Of a stretch of DNA of 19,813 nt, positions 7,043 to 14,841 are shown one piece after another. Made by a program: the position numbers and the translations under genes. A model generated the notes under the pieces. That model made no database searches. It was not told the DNA's origin and worked only from the letters and a program-made list of their open reading frames with translations. Source of the stretch: JAFARZ01 sp036490795 (GTDB lineage: Bacteria; Actinomycetota; Actinomycetes; Streptosporangiales; Streptosporangiaceae); contig DASXDG010000322.1 in NCBI GenBank assembly GCA_036490795.1, positions 1 through 19,813 of the forward strand, written 5' to 3'. Position 1 is the stretch's first letter; each line of letters starts with the position of its first letter.

Positions 7043-8403
7043 ATCCCGGCGATGAGCTTCTCCACCCGCTCGTCCACCGAACGGAACGGGTCCTTGCACA
7101 GCACGGTCCGCTGCGCCTGGTCATTCAGCTTCAGGTGCACCCAGTCGACGGTGAAGTCACGACGCTTCTCCTGGGCACGCCGGATGAACTCGCCACGCAG
7201 CTTCGCCCTGGTGGTCTGCGGCGGGACCGACTTGGCTTCGAAGATGTCAATGTCGCGGGTCGCCCGCTCTACCGCGCCGGCCTTCTGCAGCAGGTAGTAC
7301 AGGCCGCGGCCGCGGTGCACGTCATGGTAGGCCAGGTCCAGCTGGGCGACACGCGGCGAGGACAGCGGGAGGTCGTGCCTGGCCCGGTACCGCTCGATCA
7401 GCTGGTACTTGGTCACCCAGTCGATCTCACGCGCGATCAGGTCCAGGTTGCCGCTCTCGATCGCGGCGAGCGCGCGCTCCCACATGTCCAGCACCCGCTT
7501 GCTGACCGGGTCCGCGCCGTTCTTGTCGGTGAAGTCCTTGGCCCGGTTCAGGTACTCGTACTGGATATCCAGCGCGCTGAGCTCACGGCCGCTGGCCAGG
7601 CGGACCCGGCTCCTGCCGGTCATGTCATGGCTGACCTCACGGATCGCCCTGATCGAGTTGTCCAGGGTCAGATCGCGCATGATCGAGCCGGCCTCGATCA
7701 TCCGCAGCACCAGGTCGGTGGAGCCCACCTTGAGCAGCGTGGTGGTCTCGCTCATGTTGGAATCGCCGACGATCACGTGCAGCCGGCGGAATCGCTCGGC
7801 GTCCGCGTGCGGCTCGTCCCTGGTGTTGATGATCGGCCGGGACCTGGTGGTCGCGGAGGATACCGATTCCCAGATGTGCTCGGCGCGCTGCGAGACGCAG
7901 TACACCGCCCCGCGGGGGGTCTGCAGTACCTTCCCCGCGCCGCAGATGATCTGCCGGGTGACCAGGAACGGGATCAGGATGTCGGCCAGGCGGCCGAACT
8001 CGCCGTGCCTGCCCACCAGGTAGTTCTCGTGGCAGCCGTAGGAGTTCCCGGCCGAGTCCGTGTTGTTCTTGAACAGGTAGATGTCGCCGGCGATGCCTTC
8101 CTCGCGCAGCCGCCGGTCCGCGTCGACCAGGAGCCCCTCGAGGATCCGCTCCCCCGCCTTGTCGTGCGCCACCAGGTCGATGACCGAGTCGCATTCGGGC
8201 GTCGCGTATTCCGGGTGACTGCCTACGTCCAGGTAGAGCCGCGCCCCGTTCCTGAGGAAGACGTTGCTGCTCCTCCCCCAGGAGACCACGCGCCGGAACA
8301 GATAGCGCGCCACCTCATCCGGGGACAGCCGCCGCTGCCCACGGAAGGTACAGGTAACGCCGTACTCGTTCTCTAGCCCGAAAATGCGCCGATCCACATG
8401 CAC
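7039..8403 (-). CDS. pafA: Proteasome accessory factor PafA (Pup-protein ligase)
   Basis: PafA uses ATP to join the C-terminal glutamate of Pup to lysines of target proteins, marking them for the mycobacterial-type proteasome. The 454-residue protein matches the family end to end. GLENEYG at 9-15 gives the nucleotide and Mg-binding glutamates. LDVGSHPEYATPECD at 58-72 includes D59, equivalent to the catalytic aspartate. KNNTDSAGNSYGCHENY lies at 112-128, RPIINTRDEPHAD at 189-201 and GDSNMSET at 213-220. Two in-frame GTG starts are possible. GTG 8403 is better spaced from GAGGGG, while GTG 8397 gives the usual family N-terminus MDRRIFGLENEYG. The pup, prcB, prcA and dop genes usually found upstream are not next to it; the neighbour is A2, 48 bases away. 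Being cytosolic, it has no obvious mechanistic link to the membrane genes on both sides. Confidence 0.97.
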   Translation of the reverse strand: MHVDRRIFGLENEYGVTCTFRGQRRLSPDEVARYLFRRVVSWGRSSNVFLRNGARLYLDVGSHPEYATPECDSVIDLVAHDKAGERILEGLLVDADRRLREEGIAGDIYLFKNNTDSAGNSYGCHENYLVGRHGEFGRLADILIPFLVTRQIICGAGKVLQTPRGAVYCVSQRAEHIWESVSSATTRSRPIINTRDEPHADAERFRRLHVIVGDSNMSETTTLLKVGSTDLVLRMIEAGSIMRDLTLDNSIRAIREVSHDMTGRSRVRLASGRELSALDIQYEYLNRAKDFTDKNGADPVSKRVLDMWERALAAIESGNLDLIAREIDWVTKYQLIERYRARHDLPLSSPRVAQLDLAYHDVHRGRGLYYLLQKAGAVERATRDIDIFEAKSVPPQTTRAKLRGEFIRRAQEKRRDFTVDWVHLKLNDQAQRTVLCKDPFRSVDERVEKLIAGM

Positions 8404-8451
8404 AGGCTACGTCCCCTCGCGCCCTGACGACAGCATCGGCAGTGCGCGGCG

Positions 8452-10131
8452 TCAGTTCAGTATGTTGTGGTCCCAGACGTAGATCGTGTAAGGCGGCAGG
8501 CTGTAGATCTGTACGGGCAGCCCGAGCCACGATACGGACCGGAATTGCGGCTCCCAGTAGTTGTAGAAACCGGGCAGGTTTTCCGTCACCAGGAACGTGG
8601 CCGTGTTGGTGCTGGGGTCGTACCAGGAGTGCTTGGACTCCCACCAGTCCCGCTGCAGCGATCCGGGCATGACGGCACGGATCGTCACCTGGCCGGACGT
8701 GTCCACGGTGACGATGCTGGACTGCCAGTATCCGCTGACGCCGTAGGTCAGGTTGTGGGCGGCCAGGAAGGCACCAAGCTGGGAGTTCTCCGCCGGCACT
8801 GGCGGCCGGGTCGCCGACCAGCCGAGGCTGGCCAGGTAGGCGCCGAGCACGGCGACCAGGCACGGCACGAGCAGGCGGGCCTTCCGGCCGGCCCGGGCAC
8901 CCGTCGCGGGGACGGGCACGCCCGGCATGGACAGGCGTACCTTGCCGGCGAGCCTCCGGCCGGCCAGTACCGCGCCGAACGGCAGCGCTAGCGCGTACTC
9001 ACGGGCGTTCAGGTCGGTCGTGCTGGCCAGCGTGCTCGGCACGTAGAGGGCGACGTTGAGCACGATCGAGACCAGCAGCACCTGGTCGATCAGGCTGGCC
9101 CCGCGCAGGAACCGCCTGGCGGTCAGCCACAGGGCGACAGCGACCAGGGCCACGCCGATCATGTGCACGATCGCGAACGCGATCTGGGTCGCGTTGCCCT
9201 GCGGGTAGGCGCCGAACATGGCCAGCCAGCCCTGGATCGTCACCCAGGCGTGTCCCGGCCACAGGGCGGGTGCCACCAGCTGGTACCCGACCGAGTGGAT
9301 CCGGTACCCGCCGTAGTAGTGGATGAGCCCGTACGTGCACGTGCCCAGCCCGTAGCCGGCACCGCACGCGATGGCCAGCGAGATCTCGTAGCCAGCGGCG
9401 CGCCACACCGCACGGCGCCACGCGGTGCGGCCGGTCAAGGGGTGGATCCGCGGCACGATCCGAACCGCGCGGTACAGGCACACCGCCGCGAGCGGGACGA
9501 TCGCGGCGGGAAGCACGAGCGGGTCGGCGATCAGCACCCAGGCCAGCATCACCGCCACCGCGATCGCCTTGCGGGGTGCCCGCTGTCCTCGGTCGATGAC
9601 CAGCCAGATCAGCATCAGCGGTACCGCCGTGCCGATGTGCCCGACGGACAGCAGCACGACGAACACGCCGGTGCCGAGTTGCGGCGCGATCATGATGCCC
9701 GCCGCGATCAGCATCCTGATCGTGGCTTCGGCCCGGCTCACCGTGCCAGCTTTCCCCTTGGCCAGTATGGCCGCGATCAGCACGACGAGCGTGTAGGTCA
9801 GCGCGGCGCCCACGTGCGCGGTATCGGAGTGCAGACCGAGGAAGGTCTCCAGCAGGAGGTACTCAGGCAACTCGGTCGTGTAGAACGACACGTCCGACAT
9901 GAACCAGCCGTGCAGCATGACGTGGCCGTGCATCATGTCCCAGGCCATCAGCAAGATGTTGGCCTCGTCCGAATTCTCCGGATAGGTGCGGGACAGTCGC
10001 AGATACAGGACGAAGAACCCGGCCGCGAGGACGGCGAATAGCGCGATTGTAGCCATACGACGACCAGAGGTGATCGGCTTGGCCAGTGCGCGCGAGCCAA
10101 TAGGCGCGCTCGCGGTCACGATCTTTACCAC
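8452..10131 (-). CDS. Polytopic membrane protein, family A copy A2 (putative GT-C-like transferase)
   Basis: This 559-residue membrane protein is paralogous to A1 and A3. It starts at GTG 10131, preceded by AAAGGA at an unusually close 1 base. GTG 10119 or ATG 10056 (residue 26) are alternative starts, so the N-terminus is uncertain. The first membrane helix is about 27-45. Loop 1 carries PENSDEAN (51-58), HGHVMLHGW (68-76) and SDVSFYTTEL (79-88). About ten helices are visible in total. The C-terminal exported domain from about 450 has GVSGYW (464-469), WESKHSWYDP (497-506) and ends YVWDHNILN. Enzyme type is inferred from topology and the acidic first loop. It ends 48 bases before pafA on the same strand, so the two may share a transcript, and it is divergent from B1. 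Confidence 0.88.
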   Translation of the reverse strand: MVKIVTASAPIGSRALAKPITSGRRMATIALFAVLAAGFFVLYLRLSRTYPENSDEANILLMAWDMMHGHVMLHGWFMSDVSFYTTELPEYLLLETFLGLHSDTAHVGAALTYTLVVLIAAILAKGKAGTVSRAEATIRMLIAAGIMIAPQLGTGVFVVLLSVGHIGTAVPLMLIWLVIDRGQRAPRKAIAVAVMLAWVLIADPLVLPAAIVPLAAVCLYRAVRIVPRIHPLTGRTAWRRAVWRAAGYEISLAIACGAGYGLGTCTYGLIHYYGGYRIHSVGYQLVAPALWPGHAWVTIQGWLAMFGAYPQGNATQIAFAIVHMIGVALVAVALWLTARRFLRGASLIDQVLLVSIVLNVALYVPSTLASTTDLNAREYALALPFGAVLAGRRLAGKVRLSMPGVPVPATGARAGRKARLLVPCLVAVLGAYLASLGWSATRPPVPAENSQLGAFLAAHNLTYGVSGYWQSSIVTVDTSGQVTIRAVMPGSLQRDWWESKHSWYDPSTNTATFLVTENLPGFYNYWEPQFRSVSWLGLPVQIYSLPPYTIYVWDHNILN

Positions 10132-10247
10132 GTCCTTTACTCATCACGGCCTGTCACAGCGTAGCCTGGCATGGTCGCAGCCCGGAGCGGCGTATGCTCG
10201 CCTGGGAATTTTCTTAACGCCACTTCAGGAACGGTGGAGGCACGCCC
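10132..10247. promoter_or_regulatory. Divergent A2 / B1 promoter region
   Basis: These 116 bases lie between divergent starts. On the plus strand TATGCT (10193-10198) is a reasonable -10 for B1. The B1 TTG start is fixed by GTGGAGG, with GGAGG 7 bases before TTG. On the minus strand TACGCT (10163-10158) is a weaker -10 for A2. No standard -35 boxes are evident. Confidence 0.35.
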
Positions 10248-11522
10248 TTGCAGCTCACGTCGGCGCCAGACGCGCCTGAGTCCCTGCGAGAACGGGTTCC
10301 GTCGCTCCTGTCGCGACTCGATCACCCGCTCGCGGCCGCGATCGTCGCGTTTGCGGGCTGGCTGGGCTTCGTGATCGCCCGCCTGTCGGTGTGGGCGCAC
10401 GGGCACCCGAGCCTGTTCGTCCTGGCCGGCTCCGGGCACTGGAAAGGCGGTCACGCCTACACCCATCCGCACCAGTTGCCGCCCGGCATGAGGATCGGCG
10501 ACCCCGGCGCGGCGGGCTACGACGGCCAGTTCTACTACCGGCTGGCGCTGAACCCGTTCAACTGGAGCAAGACCGCCTACGGCATCACGATGGACCAGCC
10601 GTACCGGTACACCAGGATCGGCTATCCGCTGGTCTCCTGGATCGTCTCGTTCGGCCAGCACGACCTCGTGCCGGTGGCGCTGATCGTGGTCAACCTGTTC
10701 GGTGTGGCCGCCATGGCCTACCTGGGCGGCAGGTTCGCCCGCGACAGCGGCCGGCACGCGCTGTGCGGCGTGCTGTTCGCCGCCTACTTCGGGCTGGCGA
10801 TCAGCGTCGGCAGGGATACCGCCGAGCCGCTCGCCGAGGCATGCATGCTGGGCGGCCTGCTCGCCTACCGGCGCGGCCGCTGGGTGCTGTCCGGCACGGC
10901 GTTCGCGTTCGCGGCCATCACCAGGGAGACCATCTTGTTCGCCCCGGCGGCCATCGCCTGCGTCCGGCTGGTGCAGATGGCACGGCGCAAGGCCAAGCCT
11001 GGCTGGCCCGACGTCGCGTGGCTGGCCCCCGCGGTCGCGTTCGGCCTGGACGAGCTGGCCGCCAAGTTCGTGCTCAAGGGATACTTCGCCCAGTCGGGAC
11101 TCTCCGCGGACGCCAGCCGCAACCTGAGCACGCCGTTCGCGTCGATGTTCCACTGGATCTGGTACGACGCGCACCACATCAGCACGAGCGTGATGGGTCA
11201 GTACGACTACAACATGCTGGAGTACGTGACGCTGGCCATCTTCATCCTGGCCGGCTTCGCCGTCATCGCGGTGACAACGGCGCCGGTACACGAACGTGTC
11301 GCGTTCGTGTTCTTCGTGCTCGAGCTCGGGCTGCTGTCCGACCAGATCTGGAACAGCACGTTCGGCGACGGGCGGTCGCTGATCGACCCGTTCCTGTTCG
11401 CGCTGATCCTGCTGCTCGCCACGCCGAAGCGGTACGTCAACTGGTACCGCCTGGCGGCGATCGCCGCCTGCGCCGCCCCGGCCCTGGTCATGGTGGCCCG
11501 CCGCCGCGTCCTGTACATGTAG
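10248..11522 (+). CDS. Polytopic membrane protein, family B copy B1 (putative glycopolymer-related GT-C-like protein)
   Basis: This 424-residue protein starts at TTG 10248, with GGAGG 7 bases upstream, and has about nine hydrophobic segments from residue 28 onwards. A distinctive motif in the first exported loop is YDGQFYYRLAL (91-101), followed by YRYTRIGYPLVSW (119-131). I associate such YDGQFYYR proteins with cell-surface glycopolymer formation families of GT-C type, but this is from memory and the exact family is unconfirmed. The aspartate in YDGQ would be a candidate catalytic residue. A broken relative of this gene is found at 16284. It is convergent with gene C, with 5 bases between stops, and divergent from A2. 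Confidence 0.87.
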   Translation: MQLTSAPDAPESLRERVPSLLSRLDHPLAAAIVAFAGWLGFVIARLSVWAHGHPSLFVLAGSGHWKGGHAYTHPHQLPPGMRIGDPGAAGYDGQFYYRLALNPFNWSKTAYGITMDQPYRYTRIGYPLVSWIVSFGQHDLVPVALIVVNLFGVAAMAYLGGRFARDSGRHALCGVLFAAYFGLAISVGRDTAEPLAEACMLGGLLAYRRGRWVLSGTAFAFAAITRETILFAPAAIACVRLVQMARRKAKPGWPDVAWLAPAVAFGLDELAAKFVLKGYFAQSGLSADASRNLSTPFASMFHWIWYDAHHISTSVMGQYDYNMLEYVTLAIFILAGFAVIAVTTAPVHERVAFVFFVLELGLLSDQIWNSTFGDGRSLIDPFLFALILLLATPKRYVNWYRLAAIAACAAPALVMVARRRVLYM

Positions 11523-11527
11523 CCGCG

Positions 11528-13081
11528 TCAGGCCTTGACCACCGAGACGCCGTCGAAGCGGTACAGCACGCCGGCGCCGGCCGGCGCCGGCGACTCGTCG
11601 AACTGGTAGCGGACGCCGTGCGCCAGCTGGGCCCGCGTGCAGATGAACTGGCGGCTGAACAGGAACGTGTACCACGAGCCGTCGACGCATACGTGCACGC
11701 CGGTCCGCTCGGCCTGGACGAGGAAGCCCGCTGTCTGCACCCAGGCGGGATGCTGGATGGTCAGCACGATCAACGTGCCGGGCGCACGGGCGGACAGCGC
11801 GGCGACCGCACCTGGTAGCGCCTCGTCGATGTCGTGGGTGCTCGCCAGCGTGCCAGGAAGCACGGCGAGCACCGTCGCCGACGCCACCGCGGCCGCCGCG
11901 CTCACCGCCACGGCGGCGCTGGCTGGCAGCGAGCAGATCACGGCGAGCGCGAGGGCCAGGCCCGCGATCAGCGGCGCCGACCAGTAGAAGTAGGCGATGT
12001 AGTACTGGGACAGGTTGTCGATGCCCACGGCCGCGTACGCGATCACGCCGGCCGTGGACACCAGGTTGATGACCAGCAGGGCCAGCAGGTTTTCCCGCAG
12101 CGTGTCCCTGGTGAGCAGCACGGTGGCCGCGAGCGCGGCGCCGTAGAGGGCCAGGGCGGCCAGAGCCGCCAGGCCGTGCGGCCACCAGAACCAGAGCAGG
12201 TAATGCACGATCTGGCTCGGCCCGTGGCCGCCGGCTTGCCCGGACTTTCCGTAAGCGATGTACGTGCCGAAGTCGCCGGGCCAGCGCAGTGCCAGGTTGA
12301 CCACGATCGGCAGCAGGAACAGCGCGCTGATCGCCGCGACCGGGATCCACAGCCGCCGGTCCCCGGCGAACCGGGCGAGCACCGCGCGGGGACCGTGCCG
12401 CCATCCGATCATGGCCACGGTGAAGGCCGTGATCAGCGGCACGAAGAACAGGAAGCAGGCATGGCCGTGGATGAGCAGCCAGCCGGCCAGCGTCATGATC
12501 CAGACGTCGCGTGCCGCGCCCGCCATCACACTGGCCGCCGCGAGCAGGAAGACCACGTACGGCAGCACGTACAGGTACGGCATCCAGTCGGAGTTGAGGA
12601 TGGCGGGCTGCCAGATGGCAAGCACGGTCAAGCTCGCGGTCGCCACGAGCGCGCCGGCGGCCGACCCGGTCCAGCCGTAGCTGACGAGCACGCCGATGGA
12701 CACGAGAGCGCAGTCGAGCGCGAACACCGCCAGCATGTGCGCGTTCCACGCGGTGGGCACCACGTGCAGGACGTCCCTGAGCAGCCACTCGCCCGCCGCT
12801 TGCACGTACATGAAGGCCGGACCCGGGTGGTTGAATCCCTCCCGCGAGTAGTTCCCGATGAGCAGCGTGAAGTGCTTGGCCGTCGTGATCAGGATCGAGT
12901 TCGCGCCTGCGTCGCCCTGCTCGTACAGCTTCTGGCTGAACAGGAAGCGGTTACGAACGCAACCGGTGACGAGCAGCACGACGAACGGCGGCGCCCAGAT
13001 GTAGACCGGACGCCGCCGTTTCGTCAGTACCAGAGCGCTATCGCTCAGATCGTGCCCGCCTTGACGGCCTGCTCGATCCAC
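11528..13081 (-). CDS. Polytopic membrane protein C (putative GT-C-like transferase)
   Basis: This 517-residue protein has about eleven hydrophobic segments, beginning at 27-42. The first exported loop has EQGDAGAN (54-61), which contains a candidate catalytic aspartate, and a GFNHPGPAFMY block (82-92). HPGP followed by an aromatic residue is frequent in ArnT/PMT-like GT-C proteins. The C-terminal part from about 430 is soluble and ends YRFDGVSVVKA; A1 also has YRFDG near its end. The GTG 13081 start overlaps the end of the epimerase gene by 37 bases, with GAGG about 7 bases upstream, and no better start is seen. It is the last gene of the sugar-nucleotide operon, so it probably uses that operon's product. 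Substrate is unknown. Confidence 0.86.
   Translation of the reverse strand: MDRAGRQGGHDLSDSALVLTKRRRPVYIWAPPFVVLLVTGCVRNRFLFSQKLYEQGDAGANSILITTAKHFTLLIGNYSREGFNHPGPAFMYVQAAGEWLLRDVLHVVPTAWNAHMLAVFALDCALVSIGVLVSYGWTGSAAGALVATASLTVLAIWQPAILNSDWMPYLYVLPYVVFLLAAASVMAGAARDVWIMTLAGWLLIHGHACFLFFVPLITAFTVAMIGWRHGPRAVLARFAGDRRLWIPVAAISALFLLPIVVNLALRWPGDFGTYIAYGKSGQAGGHGPSQIVHYLLWFWWPHGLAALAALALYGAALAATVLLTRDTLRENLLALLVINLVSTAGVIAYAAVGIDNLSQYYIAYFYWSAPLIAGLALALAVICSLPASAAVAVSAAAAVASATVLAVLPGTLASTHDIDEALPGAVAALSARAPGTLIVLTIQHPAWVQTAGFLVQAERTGVHVCVDGSWYTFLFSRQFICTRAQLAHGVRYQFDESPAPAGAGVLYRFDGVSVVKA
11569..11592. repeat. 24-bp perfect palindrome near convergent gene ends
   Basis: Bases 11569-11592 read the same on both strands; the half-site is CGCCGGCGCCGG. 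It lies 47 bases past the B1 stop and inside the last codons of gene C, where it encodes A-P-A-G-A-G. As RNA it would fold into a very stable GC hairpin. It may help terminate B1 transcription, although there is no T-tract. Confidence 0.8.
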
Positions 13082-14073
13082 GGGATGACCTCGTCGAGCA
13101 TGGTGTCCAGGCTCGTGGAGGCCTCGTAACCGAGGATGCGCTTGGCCTTGTCAGTGGACGGCACCCGCTTTTGCACGTCGTACTCGAACGGGTCGTCGTG
13201 CACAAGCCGCAGCGGGACCTCAGTGCCCTTGGTCTTGCGCCAGATGACCTCGGCCAGCTTGGTCACCGACGTGCTCTCGGCGGTGGAGAGGTTGAAGTCC
13301 TCGTTGGTCGCGTCCGGGTGCTCCATCACGGTCACCACGCCTTCGGCGAGGTCACCGCCGTAGGTGTAGTGCCGGATCTGGTCGCCGGAGCCGAGGATGT
13401 GCAGCGGGTCCTGGCCCTTGAGCACCTTCTGCACGAGGTCGGGGACGACGTGGCTCATCGCGAGCTTGACGTTGCCGGAGAGGATCTCCTCGTCGCCCAG
13501 CGCGCGGCTCTCGCCGATGCCCACGCAGTTGAACGGGCGCGCGATCGTGTACGGCAGCTTGTACTGGTCCCAGGCGGCGATCGCGAAGTACTCGACGGCG
13601 AGCTTCTGGAAGCCGTAGGACGACAGCGGTGGCGCGCATTCGCGCTGCTGACCCTCGTAGGACGGCCACTCGGTGGCACCCTCGAACACCATCGACGAGG
13701 ACAGGTAGGTGACCTTCTTCAGCCGGCCGTTCTTCTTCCGCGCGGCGATGGCCGCGTCGCACGAGGACGCGATGATCCGCTCGTTGGTGGCGAGCAGGTC
13801 GTACGGATACGTGTGGAAGTAGGAGATGCCGCCGATCATCGCCGCCCCGGCGATGAAGTGGTCACATTCCTCCAGCAGCGACGTCATCAGCTCGGTGTCC
13901 CGGGCGTCGCCCTCGATGAGCCGGTAGTTCGGGTGATCGTCGTACGACTTGTTCACCTTGCCGTACTTGGAGAAGTTGTCAATTCCCACGACCGAGTAGC
14001 CACGCTTCAGCAGCTCCTCCACGACGTAGCCGCCGATGAAGCCAGCGGAGCCGCTGACCAGAACCTGCTCCAT
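13045..14073 (-). CDS. NAD-dependent epimerase/dehydratase (extended SDR)
   Basis: This 342-residue extended short-chain dehydrogenase is of the type that modifies nucleotide sugars in the cytosol. It shows the Rossmann glycine motif GSAGFIGG (8-15), the end of the second strand at GIDNFS (30-35), GDARD (55-59), a catalytic serine in SSSMVF (125-130) and the YGFQK catalytic pair Y153/K157. ARPFNCVG (178-185) and HYTYGGDLAEG (235-245) are typical of UDP-glucose 4-epimerase and dTDP-glucose 4,6-dehydratase relatives. The exact reaction cannot be read from motifs. The ATG lies 6 bases after the GT2 stop. The substrate may be the uronic acid made by the dehydrogenase two genes upstream. Confidence 0.92.
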   Translation of the reverse strand: MEQVLVSGSAGFIGGYVVEELLKRGYSVVGIDNFSKYGKVNKSYDDHPNYRLIEGDARDTELMTSLLEECDHFIAGAAMIGGISYFHTYPYDLLATNERIIASSCDAAIAARKKNGRLKKVTYLSSSMVFEGATEWPSYEGQQRECAPPLSSYGFQKLAVEYFAIAAWDQYKLPYTIARPFNCVGIGESRALGDEEILSGNVKLAMSHVVPDLVQKVLKGQDPLHILGSGDQIRHYTYGGDLAEGVVTVMEHPDATNEDFNLSTAESTSVTKLAEVIWRKTKGTEVPLRLVHDDPFEYDVQKRVPSTDKAKRILGYEASTSLDTMLDEVIPWIEQAVKAGTI

Positions 14074-14079
14074 AATGTG

Positions 14080-14841
14080 TTAGCTCTCCCTGTTCTTGTT
14101 CTTCTTCGCTGAACGGTGGCGGATCTCCTCGGCGGTGAGCGTGCCGCCGAAGGCGAACCTGTACCACCGCACGTAACTGGGCACCCACTTCGCCACCTTG
14201 AAGTTCGACACCCCGGCCTGGCGGTCAAGCCAGATCGTGGGGATCTCGGCGACCGGCTGCCGCAGCCGCTTGGCCTTGGCGGTGAGCTCGATGCCGATCT
14301 CGAACCCGGCACGGGAGTCGATGCCGACCTCACGGACGAATTCCGTCGAGTACGCCTTGAACGAGTTCGTCGCGTCGCGGGTTCCCACATGAGCGAAAGT
14401 CCGCAGGCTGCGGCCCGCGAACTTCGACATGGCGCCCTTGAGGATCGGGCCGCCGACCTGCTGTCCGCCGGGCATGTACCGGGACGCGGCCGCGACCGCG
14501 ACTCCGCGCTCGACCAGGCGGGCCAGTTCGTCGATCTGCCGCGCGTCGTCGCAGCCGTCGGCCATCGTAACGACGGCGACCGGCGCCTTGGCGTGGTCGA
14601 TGCCGTAGCGGATCGCGTTCGCCGGCCCCCGCCCGTACGTGTTGATCACGGTCACCAGACGCGGCTCCTTGAGCGCGTACTCCTCGGTGACCGGGATCGT
14701 GCTGTCATCCGGTGTGTCGACCACGACGAGTACCTCGCAGGGCAGCTTGACCGACTCGAACAGCCGGTCAAGCACGCCCAGTATGTGCTCGCCCTCGTTG
14801 TAAGCGGGGACGATCACCGAGACGCGAGGATCCTCGCTCAT
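14080..14841 (-). CDS. Family 2 glycosyltransferase, DPM1-like
   Basis: The ATG at 14841 overlaps the upstream stop as ATGA and gives 253 residues starting MSEDPRVSVIVPAYNEGEHI, so the longer upstream reading is not needed. Motifs follow the polyprenyl-phosphate sugar synthase pattern: VPAYNEGEH (11-19), VVVDTPDD (39-46), TMADGCDD (92-99) as the metal-binding acidic cluster, SRYMPGG about 25 residues later, and TRDATNSFKAY in place of the DPM1 D-x-T-G-S-F-R-x-Y block. It has no membrane helix, so it is cytosolic or peripheral. The likely reaction is transfer of a sugar from a nucleotide to a polyprenyl phosphate. That would supply the GT-C-like membrane proteins nearby; this link is inferred. 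Confidence 0.91.
   Translation of the reverse strand: MSEDPRVSVIVPAYNEGEHILGVLDRLFESVKLPCEVLVVVDTPDDSTIPVTEEYALKEPRLVTVINTYGRGPANAIRYGIDHAKAPVAVVTMADGCDDARQIDELARLVERGVAVAAASRYMPGGQQVGGPILKGAMSKFAGRSLRTFAHVGTRDATNSFKAYSTEFVREVGIDSRAGFEIGIELTAKAKRLRQPVAEIPTIWLDRQAGVSNFKVAKWVPSYVRWYRFAFGGTLTAEEIRHRSAKKNKNRES

Noticed and set aside
7135..8376. A 413-codon plus-strand frame opposite pafA
   Set aside because: It is antisense to pafA and has no domain; it exists because pafA codons rarely end in bases giving reverse stops.
10137..12788. An 883-codon open frame on the minus strand across A2/B1/C
   Set aside because: It is rich in arginine, has no hydrophobic pattern or domain, and runs through B1 and C in other frames; those genes show proper helices, ribosome sites and homologues. 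High GC leaves few stops in shadow frames.
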